Shown: positions 1-8,004, counted from the stretch's first letter. The stretch: DNA of 64,000 nucleotides from an uncultured Collinsella sp. (GCA_958436995.1 CAUBMI010000005.1:3929-67928); one strand, 5' to 3'. The notes: generated from the sequence alone by a model not told the origin. Made by a program: numbers and translations.

Positions 1-117
1 GCCTGGTATCGCTCCCTGTTCCCCAATGCTGACAATGTCTATCTCCTTGTTCCCAGGGAAGACAAGGAGATCGGATTGGGTGAGCTCACGGAGGTGCTGA
101 GATGCGTGGCGAGGTGA
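1..117 (+). CDS. 3' end of an unidentified gene upstream of herA
   Basis: An open frame enters from the left edge and stops with TGA at 115-117, giving the last 38 residues of a protein. It overlaps the start of the HerA-like gene by 16 bases, which is typical of translationally coupled partners. HerA ATPases in defence operons are usually preceded by a SIR2-like, DUF4297 or other nuclease/NADase effector. The tail is too short to say which, so the identity is open. No catalytic motif is visible in the fragment. Confidence 0.6.
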   Translation, partial: AWYRSLFPNADNVYLLVPREDKEIGLGELTEVLRCVAR

Positions 118-1940
118 GCGGTGACCTCCTCCTGATCGGGGAGGTCACCGATGTTCGCGGCACCAAGGTCAAGGTGAAGGTGTACAGCCAGGCGAACGAG
201 GCGAGCGTCTTTTACCATGGCGAGCTCGTGCGCGGCGTCTCCGTTGGCGGGTACCTCCGTTTGCCTTGCGGCTACGACGATGTAATCGGAGTAGTCGAAG
301 GGGACTACCAGCAGGAAAGCAGAGCTGTGGCTTCAAAAGGGGCCGATGGGCGCGAGGCGCCGGGCTCGTACCTTGAACGCTACGTCGACGTTTCGGTGTT
401 CGGCAGTTTCTCCTCTGGGAGATTTAACCGCGGCATTGAGGTGCTGCCCTTGGTACGTTCGAAGGCGTATCTTCTCTCGCCCAAGCAGCTCGCGGCCGTG
501 AATTCGCCCGTCGAAGCCACCGGCGCGGGCTTTAGGGTAGGGGAGCTGGTCGGGCATGACGGGGTCGACGTGAGACTGCCGTTCAATGCGCTGTTCGCGA
601 GCCACATTGGAATCTTTGGGAACACCGGCTCGGGCAAGTCGAACACGCTGTGTCGACTTTTCACTGACTGTCTCGGGCAGCGTGCCGGATGCGGGAGCAG
701 CAAGTTCGTTTTCATCGACTTTAATGGCGAGTACACTGCAAAGGCCGTATTGTGTCATGACAAGGAAGTCTACGGGCCAAGCACTAGAACGGGAGCCGGC
801 GCCAAAATCCCCGTTCCACCTGGCTTCTTCTTTGATGTGGACATGTGGGCAATGTTGGCCAAGGCGACCGAGAAGACGCAACGGCCGTTTTTGAAAAGGT
901 GCATTCGCAAAGCCGGGGCGATTTTGGAAATGAGCGACCCCGGTGCCTACCTGCGCGGCATGGTCAGAAAGCTTCTGGAAGACTATTGCGGCTGTGGCCC
1001 CGCTTTCGATGAGCAGCGCGAGGATTTGGTAAGGCTCTTTTCACTTGTCCCCGGCGTAGATGTCGGCAGCCTGGAAAGGGCGATTGACTCTATTGAGGTT
1101 TATCAGAAGTACAACAATGCGCTCCACAAACGCGATAGTGGGAAGCTACTTTACTCGCCCGCCGATATGCCTGAAGTTTTCTCCGATTTATGCTATGAGA
1201 GCATGGACTACTCATCGTTGGCTTCTGACAGGCCCGCGCTGCTGGAATTCATCGCGCGATATCGGTTTATTGAGGCGGTTCGCTCTCATACGATCACTCG
1301 TGAGCATATTGCGCCCTTGATACAGCGTTACTCGGCAGAGCTGAGGGAGGCTTCAAAGCTCTACGAGCCTTGCATCAGCGGTTTCAAATCCGATGTCTCC
1401 GTCATCTCGCTTCTCAACGTTAACCTTGAGCAGAAGAAGATCGTTCCGCTCGTCGTGGCGAAGACGCTCTATCAGTTCCAGAAGGAGCGCGGGCAAAACG
1501 AGCGTGGAAGCAGTGCTCACCTGGTCATCGACGAAGCACACAACGTCTTGTCGTACTCGTCGCAGCGCGAGAGCGAGAACTGGCGCGACTACCGACTTGA
1601 GACGTTCGAGGAAATCGTCAAGGAGGGGCGCAAGTTTGGCATGTACCTCACCGTGTGCAGCCAACGGCCGGCCGACATATCGCCTACGATTCTCTCGCAG
1701 ATGCACAACTACTTCATCCATAGACTCGTAAACGACGAGGACCTGAGAGCGATTAGCAAAGCTGTTTCGTTCATCGACAGCGCAAATGCGAGCATGATTC
1801 CCGTGCTTCCGCAGGGGTGCTGCATAGTGAGTGGCACGGCGACGACGTACCCGGTGCGTGTGCAGGTTGACGTCCTTGAACTTGAGAAGCAGCCTATGAG
1901 CTTCGACAGGGATCTTGCGAAGGCTTGGGGCGTTGGATGA
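102..1940 (+). CDS. HerA-like hexameric ATPase (DUF87), probable anti-phage system component
   Basis: A 612-residue FtsK/HerA-superfamily ATPase. The N-terminal HAS-barrel-like segment (about residues 10-70) is followed by a Walker A motif GNTGSGKS at 173-180, a Walker B motif with LVIDEAH near 472-478, and the SQRP sensor segment near 519-522. The C-terminal segment with VNDEDL and the final beta strands is characteristic of bacterial HerA proteins. HerA forms hexameric motors that assemble with a nuclease or SIR2 partner. Here the gene overlaps its upstream neighbour by 16 bases, and its stop overlaps the next start as ATGA, so three genes are probably co-translated. No NurA-like gene is visible. 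The HerA call is firm; the defence role is inferred from architecture and from the surrounding accessory region. Confidence 0.87.
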   Translation: MRGEVSGDLLLIGEVTDVRGTKVKVKVYSQANEASVFYHGELVRGVSVGGYLRLPCGYDDVIGVVEGDYQQESRAVASKGADGREAPGSYLERYVDVSVFGSFSSGRFNRGIEVLPLVRSKAYLLSPKQLAAVNSPVEATGAGFRVGELVGHDGVDVRLPFNALFASHIGIFGNTGSGKSNTLCRLFTDCLGQRAGCGSSKFVFIDFNGEYTAKAVLCHDKEVYGPSTRTGAGAKIPVPPGFFFDVDMWAMLAKATEKTQRPFLKRCIRKAGAILEMSDPGAYLRGMVRKLLEDYCGCGPAFDEQREDLVRLFSLVPGVDVGSLERAIDSIEVYQKYNNALHKRDSGKLLYSPADMPEVFSDLCYESMDYSSLASDRPALLEFIARYRFIEAVRSHTITREHIAPLIQRYSAELREASKLYEPCISGFKSDVSVISLLNVNLEQKKIVPLVVAKTLYQFQKERGQNERGSSAHLVIDEAHNVLSYSSQRESENWRDYRLETFEEIVKEGRKFGMYLTVCSQRPADISPTILSQMHNYFIHRLVNDEDLRAISKAVSFIDSANASMIPVLPQGCCIVSGTATTYPVRVQVDVLELEKQPMSFDRDLAKAWGVG

Positions 1941-2695
1941 AAGAAGTGGCTGAGGTGAATGACGATAGTTTTGCCAAAATGACTGCCGGGTTGGTGGAGA
2001 GACACCCTGCGCTCTACTATCGGATGGTGCTGGAGGATTCGCATATTCCGCTCCATGCCGTGAAGAGGGGTTTCTTCGGTGATACATTCCTCGAGGTCTT
2101 CCGGCAATACAACAATGCACTCTTCGATTCGGTCAGGCTGATGATTCGCTACGAGAAGTCGTTGATGGCATGGGGGGAGATTGTCGCGGGGGTCGACGAC
2201 AAGGTTCTAAGGGACACATTGGTCATGGATTACGTCCATCCGGTGTTCATGGTAGAGTGCAATCTACCCAACGTGTTCAAAGACCGGCTTGTCCGTGGGT
2301 GTGTCAAACTCTCAACGGTCGCGAAGGGCGACTACTCGTATCTACAGGAACGCAGACGGGACTGGTATGACGCATTCCGGAAGAAGTGTGTTGATGTTCC
2401 GCTTGGGATGAAGGTGTACGATGTCGTTGACGACGATCTCTACAAAGACGCTGATGCGACGCATTTCCGGCAGTTGCACGGCTCTAGCATGCATGACTTG
2501 TCGCAGAGTCTGGTGAGCGGGCTTGAGCAAACGGTCTCGGTGGACAATTGCATTACAATGCAGACTTATATTGGAGCTTTCGACCTTAACAAGGAACTTG
2601 AGGCCCTGGACAGGCAGAGGCGCAGAATCCAGAAAGCGTACCTATTGTTCGGGGAGTACGGCGATGCGCTGTACGAGGGGCGGTCTAGTAATTAG
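1937..2695 (+). CDS. unknown 252-residue protein coupled to HerA
   Basis: I do not recognise this protein. The start is the ATG inside the ATGA overlap with the HerA stop; a TTG twelve bases earlier is open but less likely. The product is soluble, rich in charged and aromatic residues, and has no signal peptide or membrane segment. It looks largely helical, with a C-terminal helix rich in R and Q (about 225-240). The four-base overlap and shared strand argue that it is a third component of the HerA operon, perhaps a regulator, adaptor or effector. Nothing follows it for 500 bases, so it is probably the last gene of the unit. Confidence 0.7.
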   Translation: MKEVAEVNDDSFAKMTAGLVERHPALYYRMVLEDSHIPLHAVKRGFFGDTFLEVFRQYNNALFDSVRLMIRYEKSLMAWGEIVAGVDDKVLRDTLVMDYVHPVFMVECNLPNVFKDRLVRGCVKLSTVAKGDYSYLQERRRDWYDAFRKKCVDVPLGMKVYDVVDDDLYKDADATHFRQLHGSSMHDLSQSLVSGLEQTVSVDNCITMQTYIGAFDLNKELEALDRQRRRIQKAYLLFGEYGDALYEGRSSN

Positions 2696-2885
2696 GGCGG
2701 TGGATTGTTGTAGGAGGCTGGAATGGATAACGTTGGGCCGGGGGAGCTGGAATCATAGCGAACGTCAAAGATAGCGAGTCTCAACACTTGCCTCTGTATG
2801 ATCCAGACGATTGCGAACGTTTTCCGACCTTGGATGTTTGCGATATCTGTCAACGGGGACGCCGCAAGGCGCGACATGGGTACCG

Positions 2886-3068
2886 TCAGGTACCGACAAC
2901 AGTGCAGGCTGCGCCATGTTGACCTCCGAATGCATCCTGACCGACGGGCTCGTGTCCCTCTTTGGGCATAGGGTCCTCGACATGAAGCTGTTCCGTGGTA
3001 AGGAACTGCTGAACCGGCGTACTGCTCGTCACAATCATCGTGTTGGGTCCCTCCTTCTCGTAGCGCAT
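2886..3068 (-). CDS. possible small hypothetical protein or gene remnant
   Basis: A 60-codon minus-strand frame starts at an ATG preceded by AAAGGAGG, with about 13 bases between them. A second ATG at 3038 also has a GGAGG, 11 bases upstream. The peptide reads like the N-terminus of a soluble protein but has no recognisable domain. Downstream on the same strand other frames stay open for about 70 codons, so this may be the 5' piece of a frameshifted gene. It is the only candidate in the 500 bases between the HerA operon and the surface protein gene, and it is weak. Confidence 0.25.
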   Translation of the reverse strand: MRYEKEGPNTMIVTSSTPVQQFLTTEQLHVEDPMPKEGHEPVGQDAFGGQHGAACTVVGT

Positions 3069-3241
3069 TCGTAAGCCGATTCCTCCTTTCACCGACTGGC
3101 AAAACGATTTACACCTAATTGTGGACACTGCCCACGCGATTTCTCTTTGCCCCCGCATCGATCTCGCTAAACTAATTACTGCTGCTACCAGGGCATTTTC
3201 TGGTGCACATTCTATTGGCTCCTGCGAAGATCGGAGCGGGT

Positions 3242-4336
3242 ATGTTTGCTGCCGTGTCCCACACCAGCCGTCATTACATTGCGATTGTTGCTATGGCCTG
3301 CCTATGCGTTTTGCTGGGCGGGCCTTCTTATGCCGCGGGTGCGGAGAGCCTCATCATTGCGGGCGCGACGTACTACGAGCCGGGCGTGTCAGGCCCCGGC
3401 TGGGCCTGGACCGATGCCGACCACCTGGAGCTTAACGGCTACGCGGGCGAGGCCATCGGCGCCGACGGCGACCTGGTGCTGACGCTTGCCGGGCAAAACT
3501 CCGTGACGGAGTCGCATGCGCCCGATGCAGACATCACGCTGTGCGGCATGGAGGTGTGGGGCAACCTGACGCTTCGCGGCTCAGGGACCCTGATGGCGAC
3601 GGGCTCGCAGTGCGGGATCCACGTATCGCAGGCACTCGTGGTGGACGGCTGCACTGTCGATGCCCGGGCGGACGGGGCCGATATTACGGACGAGGCGGTC
3701 GCCGGCGTGATCGCAGGCGACATGGCCGTGCGCGGCGGCGGGCGCCTCGTTGCCGCGGGCGCCGGGTCCGGGGCGGGCGTGCGCGCTTACGGCGTGTATC
3801 TGCAGGATGCGGGCCTTGGCGCAGGTGCGGCCGGCTGTCGGCTTTCCGTCGACGCCTCGTGGCTCGATGCGGCCGGTACCGACGGCGGCGTTGCGTGCTC
3901 GGGCGGAACGCTTGTGTCTGCGCGGTTTGTGACGCCTGCTGGCGGGACCTTTGGTGCTAGTGGCGTGGTGGATGCCTCCGGTGCGGTGGCACCGCATGTG
4001 GTGGTTGAGCCCGATGTCGCCACGCCTCCGGCGGGGGAGACCGACAGAGGCGAGGTGCCGGGCGATAGCACGGACAAGTCTCCCGCCAATGCCAACCCCG
4101 CTACCGGAGAGCCCACCACTGGGCCCACGGCAAATCCCTCGCTGCAACCCGCGGCCACGCCAACCAAGTCAACAACGACAGTAACCAAGACCACGGTGTC
4201 CACGTCCTCCAAGCCCAAGGCTGACACCGTGACAACTGTAGCGCTCCCCAAGACCGCCGACAGCAACTGGATCGCCGCGTCCGTAGCGCTTTTCCTACTG
4301 GGGACAGTGCTCCTGGCTGCCGCATATCGCTGCTAA
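3242..4336 (+). CDS. sortase-anchored surface protein with beta-helix-like repeats
   Basis: A 364-residue exported protein. The N-terminus carries a signal peptide with a hydrophobic core at about 12-27 and an SYA-A type cleavage site near 31. The body is Gly/Ala/Asp-rich, with repeating strand-turn segments of the kind seen in right-handed beta-helix or carbohydrate-binding surface proteins. Residues of about 265-330 form a Pro/Thr/Ser-rich stalk. The C-terminus has LPKTA, a hydrophobic helix and a very short RC tail, which is a sortase signal in which the usual Gly is Ala. I chose the ATG at 3242 because GGAG lies about six bases upstream and the signal peptide starts there; a GTG at 3203 is in frame. 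The ligand is unknown. Confidence 0.75.
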   Translation: MFAAVSHTSRHYIAIVAMACLCVLLGGPSYAAGAESLIIAGATYYEPGVSGPGWAWTDADHLELNGYAGEAIGADGDLVLTLAGQNSVTESHAPDADITLCGMEVWGNLTLRGSGTLMATGSQCGIHVSQALVVDGCTVDARADGADITDEAVAGVIAGDMAVRGGGRLVAAGAGSGAGVRAYGVYLQDAGLGAGAAGCRLSVDASWLDAAGTDGGVACSGGTLVSARFVTPAGGTFGASGVVDASGAVAPHVVVEPDVATPPAGETDRGEVPGDSTDKSPANANPATGEPTTGPTANPSLQPAATPTKSTTTVTKTTVSTSSKPKADTVTTVALPKTADSNWIAASVALFLLGTVLLAAAYRC

Positions 4337-4603
4337 GGCCTCGTTTAAGCGAGACCAGGGGAGAGGTGAATGCAGCTATTGCAGAAGTCTTTAGCCTTCT
4401 ACTAAATCAATTTCTTAGAGATTGGTGCCGTATCAGCTATCGCTGCGACGGCACTATTTTGTTTAGCTCAACTGCCTCTCGATCTGTTACCGATGTTGAA
4501 CCTTACACTCCATCTGCCAGAGCGATAAGATAATTGCAATCCAAATGCTGCCGTTTATAAAGCTTCATTTGGACCCAATTGCCTACATCACTGGAGACCA
4601 ACC

Positions 4604-5194
4604 ATGGGAAACTACTATCAAATTAAAACCGTCGCTTTGGCCCCTCCAAGAAGGCAAATTCAGGCAGGAAAGGTCATTTGCGTTAGCGGGCTTATTTTTA
4701 CCCTTGGCAGCCCATTTATAGCTTGGCCGCTCAGCGTTGGCGTAAATCGAGTGCCGTCTTTCCCCTTGATATTTTTCGGCTTATTCTTGTTTTTGGACGG
4801 TCTCCTAATTATCTTGATCGCTTCGAAGCAGCAAGAAGCACTTCTTAAACTACGCCAATCCCTCCTAGAAGATGATCCACAAATCGTCGCAAGCGCCGAA
4901 GAGTTTATGGCTCAGCGAAAGGCCCTGACACAGCAAGGCGAAATTACTGGCATCTTCATTGTCCATAATGCAACCAAGGATCTGTACTACGTAGGCCAAA
5001 GCACAAAGGCAATTGATCGGGCGGCCATACAGTTTCTCGGTAGGGGAAATTGCGATGTGTATGCCGACTACAAGTACGGTGACTCATTCAACATACGAAT
5101 AATCCCGCTGTCGGGAAGCGGCTACGAAAGTCTCAATGAGCTAAAACGCGCAGCGATACAAGCGCTCGAAACTGCTGGCGAGGAGCTTTATTAA
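4604..5194 (+). CDS. membrane-tethered GIY-YIG-like domain protein
   Basis: A 196-residue protein with two hydrophobic helices (about 21-45 and 52-73), a helical linker (75-110) and a C-terminal GIY-YIG-like domain (115-190). GIF at 116-118, YYVGQS at 128-133 and R139 match the fold. The position that usually carries the catalytic Glu in the last helix (L-E-R-x-x-I) appears to be Lys181, and the GIY tyrosine is Phe, so nuclease activity is doubtful. A membrane anchor is unusual for this family. Base composition is more AT-rich than in the housekeeping block, suggesting transfer. GGAG lies upstream of the ATG. Function is not known; anti-invasion or stress roles are possible. Confidence 0.6.
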   Translation: MGNYYQIKTVALAPPRRQIQAGKVICVSGLIFTLGSPFIAWPLSVGVNRVPSFPLIFFGLFLFLDGLLIILIASKQQEALLKLRQSLLEDDPQIVASAEEFMAQRKALTQQGEITGIFIVHNATKDLYYVGQSTKAIDRAAIQFLGRGNCDVYADYKYGDSFNIRIIPLSGSGYESLNELKRAAIQALETAGEELY

Positions 5195-5217
5195 CGGCGA
5201 ATGTTAGGATAAATGAT

Positions 5218-5760
5218 ATGGCAAACTCAAATAACACAGGCAACAACAAGGAATTAACGCCGTCCGTCGAAGAAACGCTTCTTAACGAATCCGGCTCGAT
5301 TGCCAGGGTCAAATCGTTCTCGTGGATCTGGTTTATCAATAAGGAACGAATCCACGACATAGATCCCGTCCAATGCGGCAAATGGATGTTCTTCTTCTCT
5401 CCATTCAAAACCGCCCTCATGGACGACATTGTCGGAACCGCAGTTCTTGATGGCGTCGTCGTAGAGGCCAAATACTCGAATCCCGAAACGCTCATCGCGG
5501 CGGGCTCGAAACAAGGTGTCTGCTGCTTTTACCTAAACGGTAACGATAGAGAAAGCCATAAGAGGGTACTGAGCTACATGCTGGAAAACGGGCTAGTCAG
5601 GAGGACAAAGAGCGGCAAGCTGTATAACATTTCGTTCAAGTTCGACTCTGAGACCTATGCGGGAAAGTACAAGGGGAGCGGCTTCTCCGGAAAGATAAAG
5701 CTCGCGGACTTCGTAGACCTGGAGACGGGAGAGTTTATCTTGGACAGCGGGGCGGATTAA
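5218..5760 (+). CDS. unknown 180-residue protein
   Basis: I do not recognise this protein. It is soluble, begins with an Asn/Thr-rich stretch and continues as an alpha/beta domain with aromatic-rich segments (WIWF near 37-40, WMFFF near 56-60). A later part is rich in Lys, Gly and Phe. It has no signal peptide or transmembrane segment. The gene lies 23 bases after the GIY-YIG-like gene and its TAA shares one base with the next ATG, so the three genes probably form a small operon. Composition is AT-rich like its upstream neighbour, consistent with joint acquisition. Confidence 0.6.
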   Translation: MANSNNTGNNKELTPSVEETLLNESGSIARVKSFSWIWFINKERIHDIDPVQCGKWMFFFSPFKTALMDDIVGTAVLDGVVVEAKYSNPETLIAAGSKQGVCCFYLNGNDRESHKRVLSYMLENGLVRRTKSGKLYNISFKFDSETYAGKYKGSGFSGKIKLADFVDLETGEFILDSGAD

Positions 5761-6023
5761 TGAACTCTGCTTATGCTAGGGATGACGGGACCGTTCGCGT
5801 AGCCGTCGAGCGTCCGGTTGACCTTGGCTTTGACCATGCGGAATGCTTCTTGCCTGCGGTTAATTGGTTCAATGTCGAATGTTTTTCTACTGACGATCTG
5901 GATTTTTTGACCGAGTTCGTTAGATCAAACGCTCCGTTTATCTTCGAGCTAGCAGAACGGCAAAAAGCCGGATCGGCGGTTTCGGCGCTGGCCCCTGACG
6001 TTCTACTGTTGAACAGCAAATAA
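5760..6023 (+). CDS. unknown 87-residue protein
   Basis: A short acidic protein that I cannot assign to a family. Its ATG overlaps the preceding stop by one base (TAATG), and it ends three bases before a broken nucleotidyltransferase gene. It is soluble, with a predicted beta segment up to about residue 25 and helices after about 40. Size and position beside a MNT-type gene would suit a small partner or antitoxin-like protein, but there is no motif to support that. Confidence 0.5.
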   Translation: MNSAYARDDGTVRVAVERPVDLGFDHAECFLPAVNWFNVECFSTDDLDFLTEFVRSNAPFIFELAERQKAGSAVSALAPDVLLLNSK

Positions 6024-6026
6024 CCC

Positions 6027-6326
6027 ATGATTTCGCCTACCGACATATCCACCGCCGCCTCCCGCGTGCTTGCTCAATACGACGTCAGCAAAGCATATTT
6101 ATTTGGCTTCTTTGCCCGAGGCGAGCAAACGCCTGATAGCGATATTGACTTGCGCCTAGTCTGCGGCAACACCATGACGTTCGGCACGCTGTACGAACTC
6201 TCCCATGAGCTCGAGAAGGAACTTAGACGATAGGTTGATATCGTCACCAACCCTCCAGAGCACATGCGCCCGGCTTTCCGCAAAAACATCGAACGGGAAG
6301 AGGTACGCCTTTATGTCTCAACATAA
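6027..6326 (+). pseudogene. MNT-type nucleotidyltransferase interrupted by in-frame TAG
   Basis: The frame encodes a minimal nucleotidyltransferase domain of the MNT/KNTase superfamily with ARGE and the D-x-D of SDIDL. Codon 69 is TAG (6231-6233). The same frame resumes at once with VDIVT and ends in an I-x-R-E-x-V-x-L-Y segment before TAA at 6324-6326, exactly as in intact relatives. The conserved G-S before the metal-binding loop is G-F here, which also suggests decay. In MNT-HEPN toxin-antitoxin pairs this protein AMPylates a HEPN ribonuclease, but no HEPN gene is visible. A sequencing error or TAG readthrough cannot be excluded. Confidence 0.7.
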
Positions 6327-6501
6327 ACGAAACGATGAGTTTACGGATGCAACCATACAGCCCTATCCGCCCAAAGAGCCTAACGCCGAAAGCCTACAGG
6401 CCATCCGCGAAGGGGATGCGTTCTTTGCCAGTGAAGAACCAGGCCGTTTCGACAACTCCGCCGACCTTATCAATGCGGCTCTAAATGCCCCTGAAATGTG
6501 A
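6313..6501 (+). CDS. RelB/DinJ-like antitoxin C-terminal segment
   Basis: A 62-residue protein whose second half (EGDAFF, then GRFDN and DLINAALN) resembles the toxin-binding tail of RelB/DinJ-family antitoxins in gut Actinobacteria and Firmicutes. The usual N-terminal ribbon-helix-helix is missing, so it is either a truncated antitoxin or a tail on its own. Its ATG overlaps the end of the broken nucleotidyltransferase frame by 14 bases and has a GAAGAGG upstream. No RelE/YafQ toxin follows, only a palindromic terminator-like sequence. Likely a remnant of a toxin-antitoxin locus. Confidence 0.5.
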   Translation: MSQHKRNDEFTDATIQPYPPKEPNAESLQAIREGDAFFASEEPGRFDNSADLINAALNAPEM

Positions 6502-6547
6502 GAAAATTCATTCACCGAAGAGACAGTCGTCTTGGAGGTGCCAGATC

Positions 6548-6573
6548 GGCGAGGTACGTACCTCGCCATTTTT
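6548..6573 (+). terminator. perfect 20-base palindrome followed by T-run
   Basis: The two 10-base arms GGCGAGGTAC and GTACCTCGCC are adjacent, and ATTTTT follows directly. It lies 46 bases after the antitoxin-like frame, where a rho-independent terminator would be expected. Its presence argues that the open frame running through here is not translated as the start of the DUF3825 gene. Confidence 0.6.
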
Positions 6574-6697
6574 GACAACGACGGATATTGGCACTATCCC
6601 GCTTCCTGGCATAGCCCGAGGGCTGACGAGCGCGACCGTGTGACTTCTGGGTATGCCTTGCAGCTCTTCCCATTCATTTGTATGCTTGACTTTGATT

Positions 6698-6781
6698 TTG
6701 GTCGTAAGGCGCGACCAACGGAATCAAAAGAAAGCCTACCGGGAAGATCTTGGTCGCAGAGCACGACCAACGCAATCAAAA
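6698..6781 (+). repeat. two 32-base direct repeats, each with an internal inverted repeat
   Basis: Copies at 6698-6729 and 6750-6781 differ at a few positions. Each contains TTGGTCG, a seven-base spacer and CGACCAA, then CG[GC]AATCAAAA. The period is 52 bases. Two copies with internal dyads resemble paired operator sites or remnants of a palindromic mobile repeat more than a CRISPR array. They lie in the stretch between the antitoxin remnant and the DUF3825 domain, where I see no convincing gene. Confidence 0.55.
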
Positions 6782-7107
6782 CAATGCTCGCGGAGAAGGC
6801 GCCTTCAGTCGCATTGATTGGAGGCGCCTCTAATACCAAGAGATATCTACTCTGCCGGAGAGCCAGGAGCAAAGGTGGCGGTCGAACGCGCCTGATAACG
6901 GGTATCGCTCTAACGAAACCAGTACTACGCTTGGATCCAGGGTCTCGTTTCCAGAAGCCGCTCCCGCGACAAGCTCGTCAAAGAGCTAAGGCGCAATTGC
7001 GTTGTGCGTGCCGGCGACCCGTCGCGCGTATAGAATCTAAGCATCCGCACAACAGCAATGAAATTGATTGGACGCCACATGGAGATCCCCAACACCTGTG
7101 CAGCAAT

Positions 7108-7866
7108 GTATACGACTTTGCGTTTTGCCCCGAGCCCTGCTACGACCGCCTAGTCGACCTCACCGATCCCGAGGACTGGGGTCCCAGTAACCGCATCCTC
7201 AAAAACTACCTGTTGTTCTCGTTTAGTCGCGCGGTGTTCCTGACCGAGCGCGACGTGGACCAGACCGCGCCGTCCAACCTGCCGTTGGTGTTCGACGACG
7301 ATCGCTGCCTATTCAACACAGGCCTGTACACGCGCCGTTACGAGACCATCTACGGTCTGTTTGAGCCCAACACCAAGCCCGATGCGCGCCAGCGCTGGTT
7401 TTTGAAGGGTTTCTTTAAGGAAAGCGATCCCATGCTGGTCTCGTTTGAATACCTGCCGTGCCGCGTGCGCTTTGCCGAGGACCCCTCCGAGCTGGTCTTT
7501 GACTACCGCCTGCCCATCCGTTCCAACATCGACCACATTCTGGGCGACGAGGAGAACCTCACGCGTATTCCCGCCAGCCTGATGGGGGAGGGCAACTCGC
7601 TGCTGCTGCGCCGCGCCTTTGAGGGAGCCGTCGTCGAGGCCGCCCGCCGCGCCGCCGCCAATTACACGCTCGCCGTGCCGCAGTTCTACGGCGGTCGGAT
7701 CCAACTGCTGCTGCCGCTGTGCCTAACCGGCGACAAGCCCGAACTGGCGCTGACCATCCAGCGCGAGGACGGCTTCTACGCCGCGCGCACCTGCCTCACG
7801 CTCGACATGGCCTATAACAATGCTCGACTTATCTGCCGTCCCGAGACCTCGTGGATTAAGCGATAA
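7108..7866 (+). CDS. DUF3825 domain protein, 5' end degraded or uncertain
   Basis: About 252 residues match a complete DUF3825 domain: YDFAF at the start, PEDWG, a central LFNTGLYT and WFLKGFFKES, NIDHIL, then QFYGGRIQLLLPLCL and LDMAYNNARLI near the end. DUF3825 proteins normally have an N-terminal extension or partner domain. Here the frame is open back to 6532, but that part is arginine-rich, crosses a terminator-like palindrome and repeats, and has no ATG with a good ribosome site near the domain. I therefore give the conserved part only. The gene is either 5' truncated by rearrangement or uses an unusual start. The biochemical role of DUF3825 is unknown. Confidence 0.65.
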   Translation, partial: VYDFAFCPEPCYDRLVDLTDPEDWGPSNRILKNYLLFSFSRAVFLTERDVDQTAPSNLPLVFDDDRCLFNTGLYTRRYETIYGLFEPNTKPDARQRWFLKGFFKESDPMLVSFEYLPCRVRFAEDPSELVFDYRLPIRSNIDHILGDEENLTRIPASLMGEGNSLLLRRAFEGAVVEAARRAAANYTLAVPQFYGGRIQLLLPLCLTGDKPELALTIQREDGFYAARTCLTLDMAYNNARLICRPETSWIKR

Positions 7867-7954
7867 AGGGTGGCTTAACTGCGGTTTTGCCGATTGCCTT
7901 GGTTGTTTTGGCTTGGCTAGCACCCACGAATTTAAAATCGAGGGCAAAAAGTTC

Positions 7955-7984
7955 TTGGTAAACCGCGCGCGGCTATGTTAGTAT
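7955..7984 (+). promoter_or_regulatory. promoter of tRNA-Val
   Basis: TTGGTA at 7955-7960 and TAGTAT at 7979-7984 are separated by 18 bases and lie 20 bases before the tRNA-Val 5' end, a normal sigma-70-type spacing. Confidence 0.5.
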
Positions 7985-8004
7985 CTCTTTTGCCGAAAGG
8001 CGAC

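Noticed and set aside
3203..3241. GTG start for the surface protein
   Set aside because: It would place 13 extra residues before the signal peptide and lacks a ribosome site; the ATG at 3242 has GGAG at the right distance.
6698..6781. CRISPR array
   Set aside because: Only two units, with a 20-base spacing between them, internal dyads and no cas genes.
6532..7107. N-terminal 190 residues of the DUF3825 frame as real protein
   Set aside because: The stretch crosses a terminator palindrome and two repeats and has an Arg/Cys-rich, unnatural composition.
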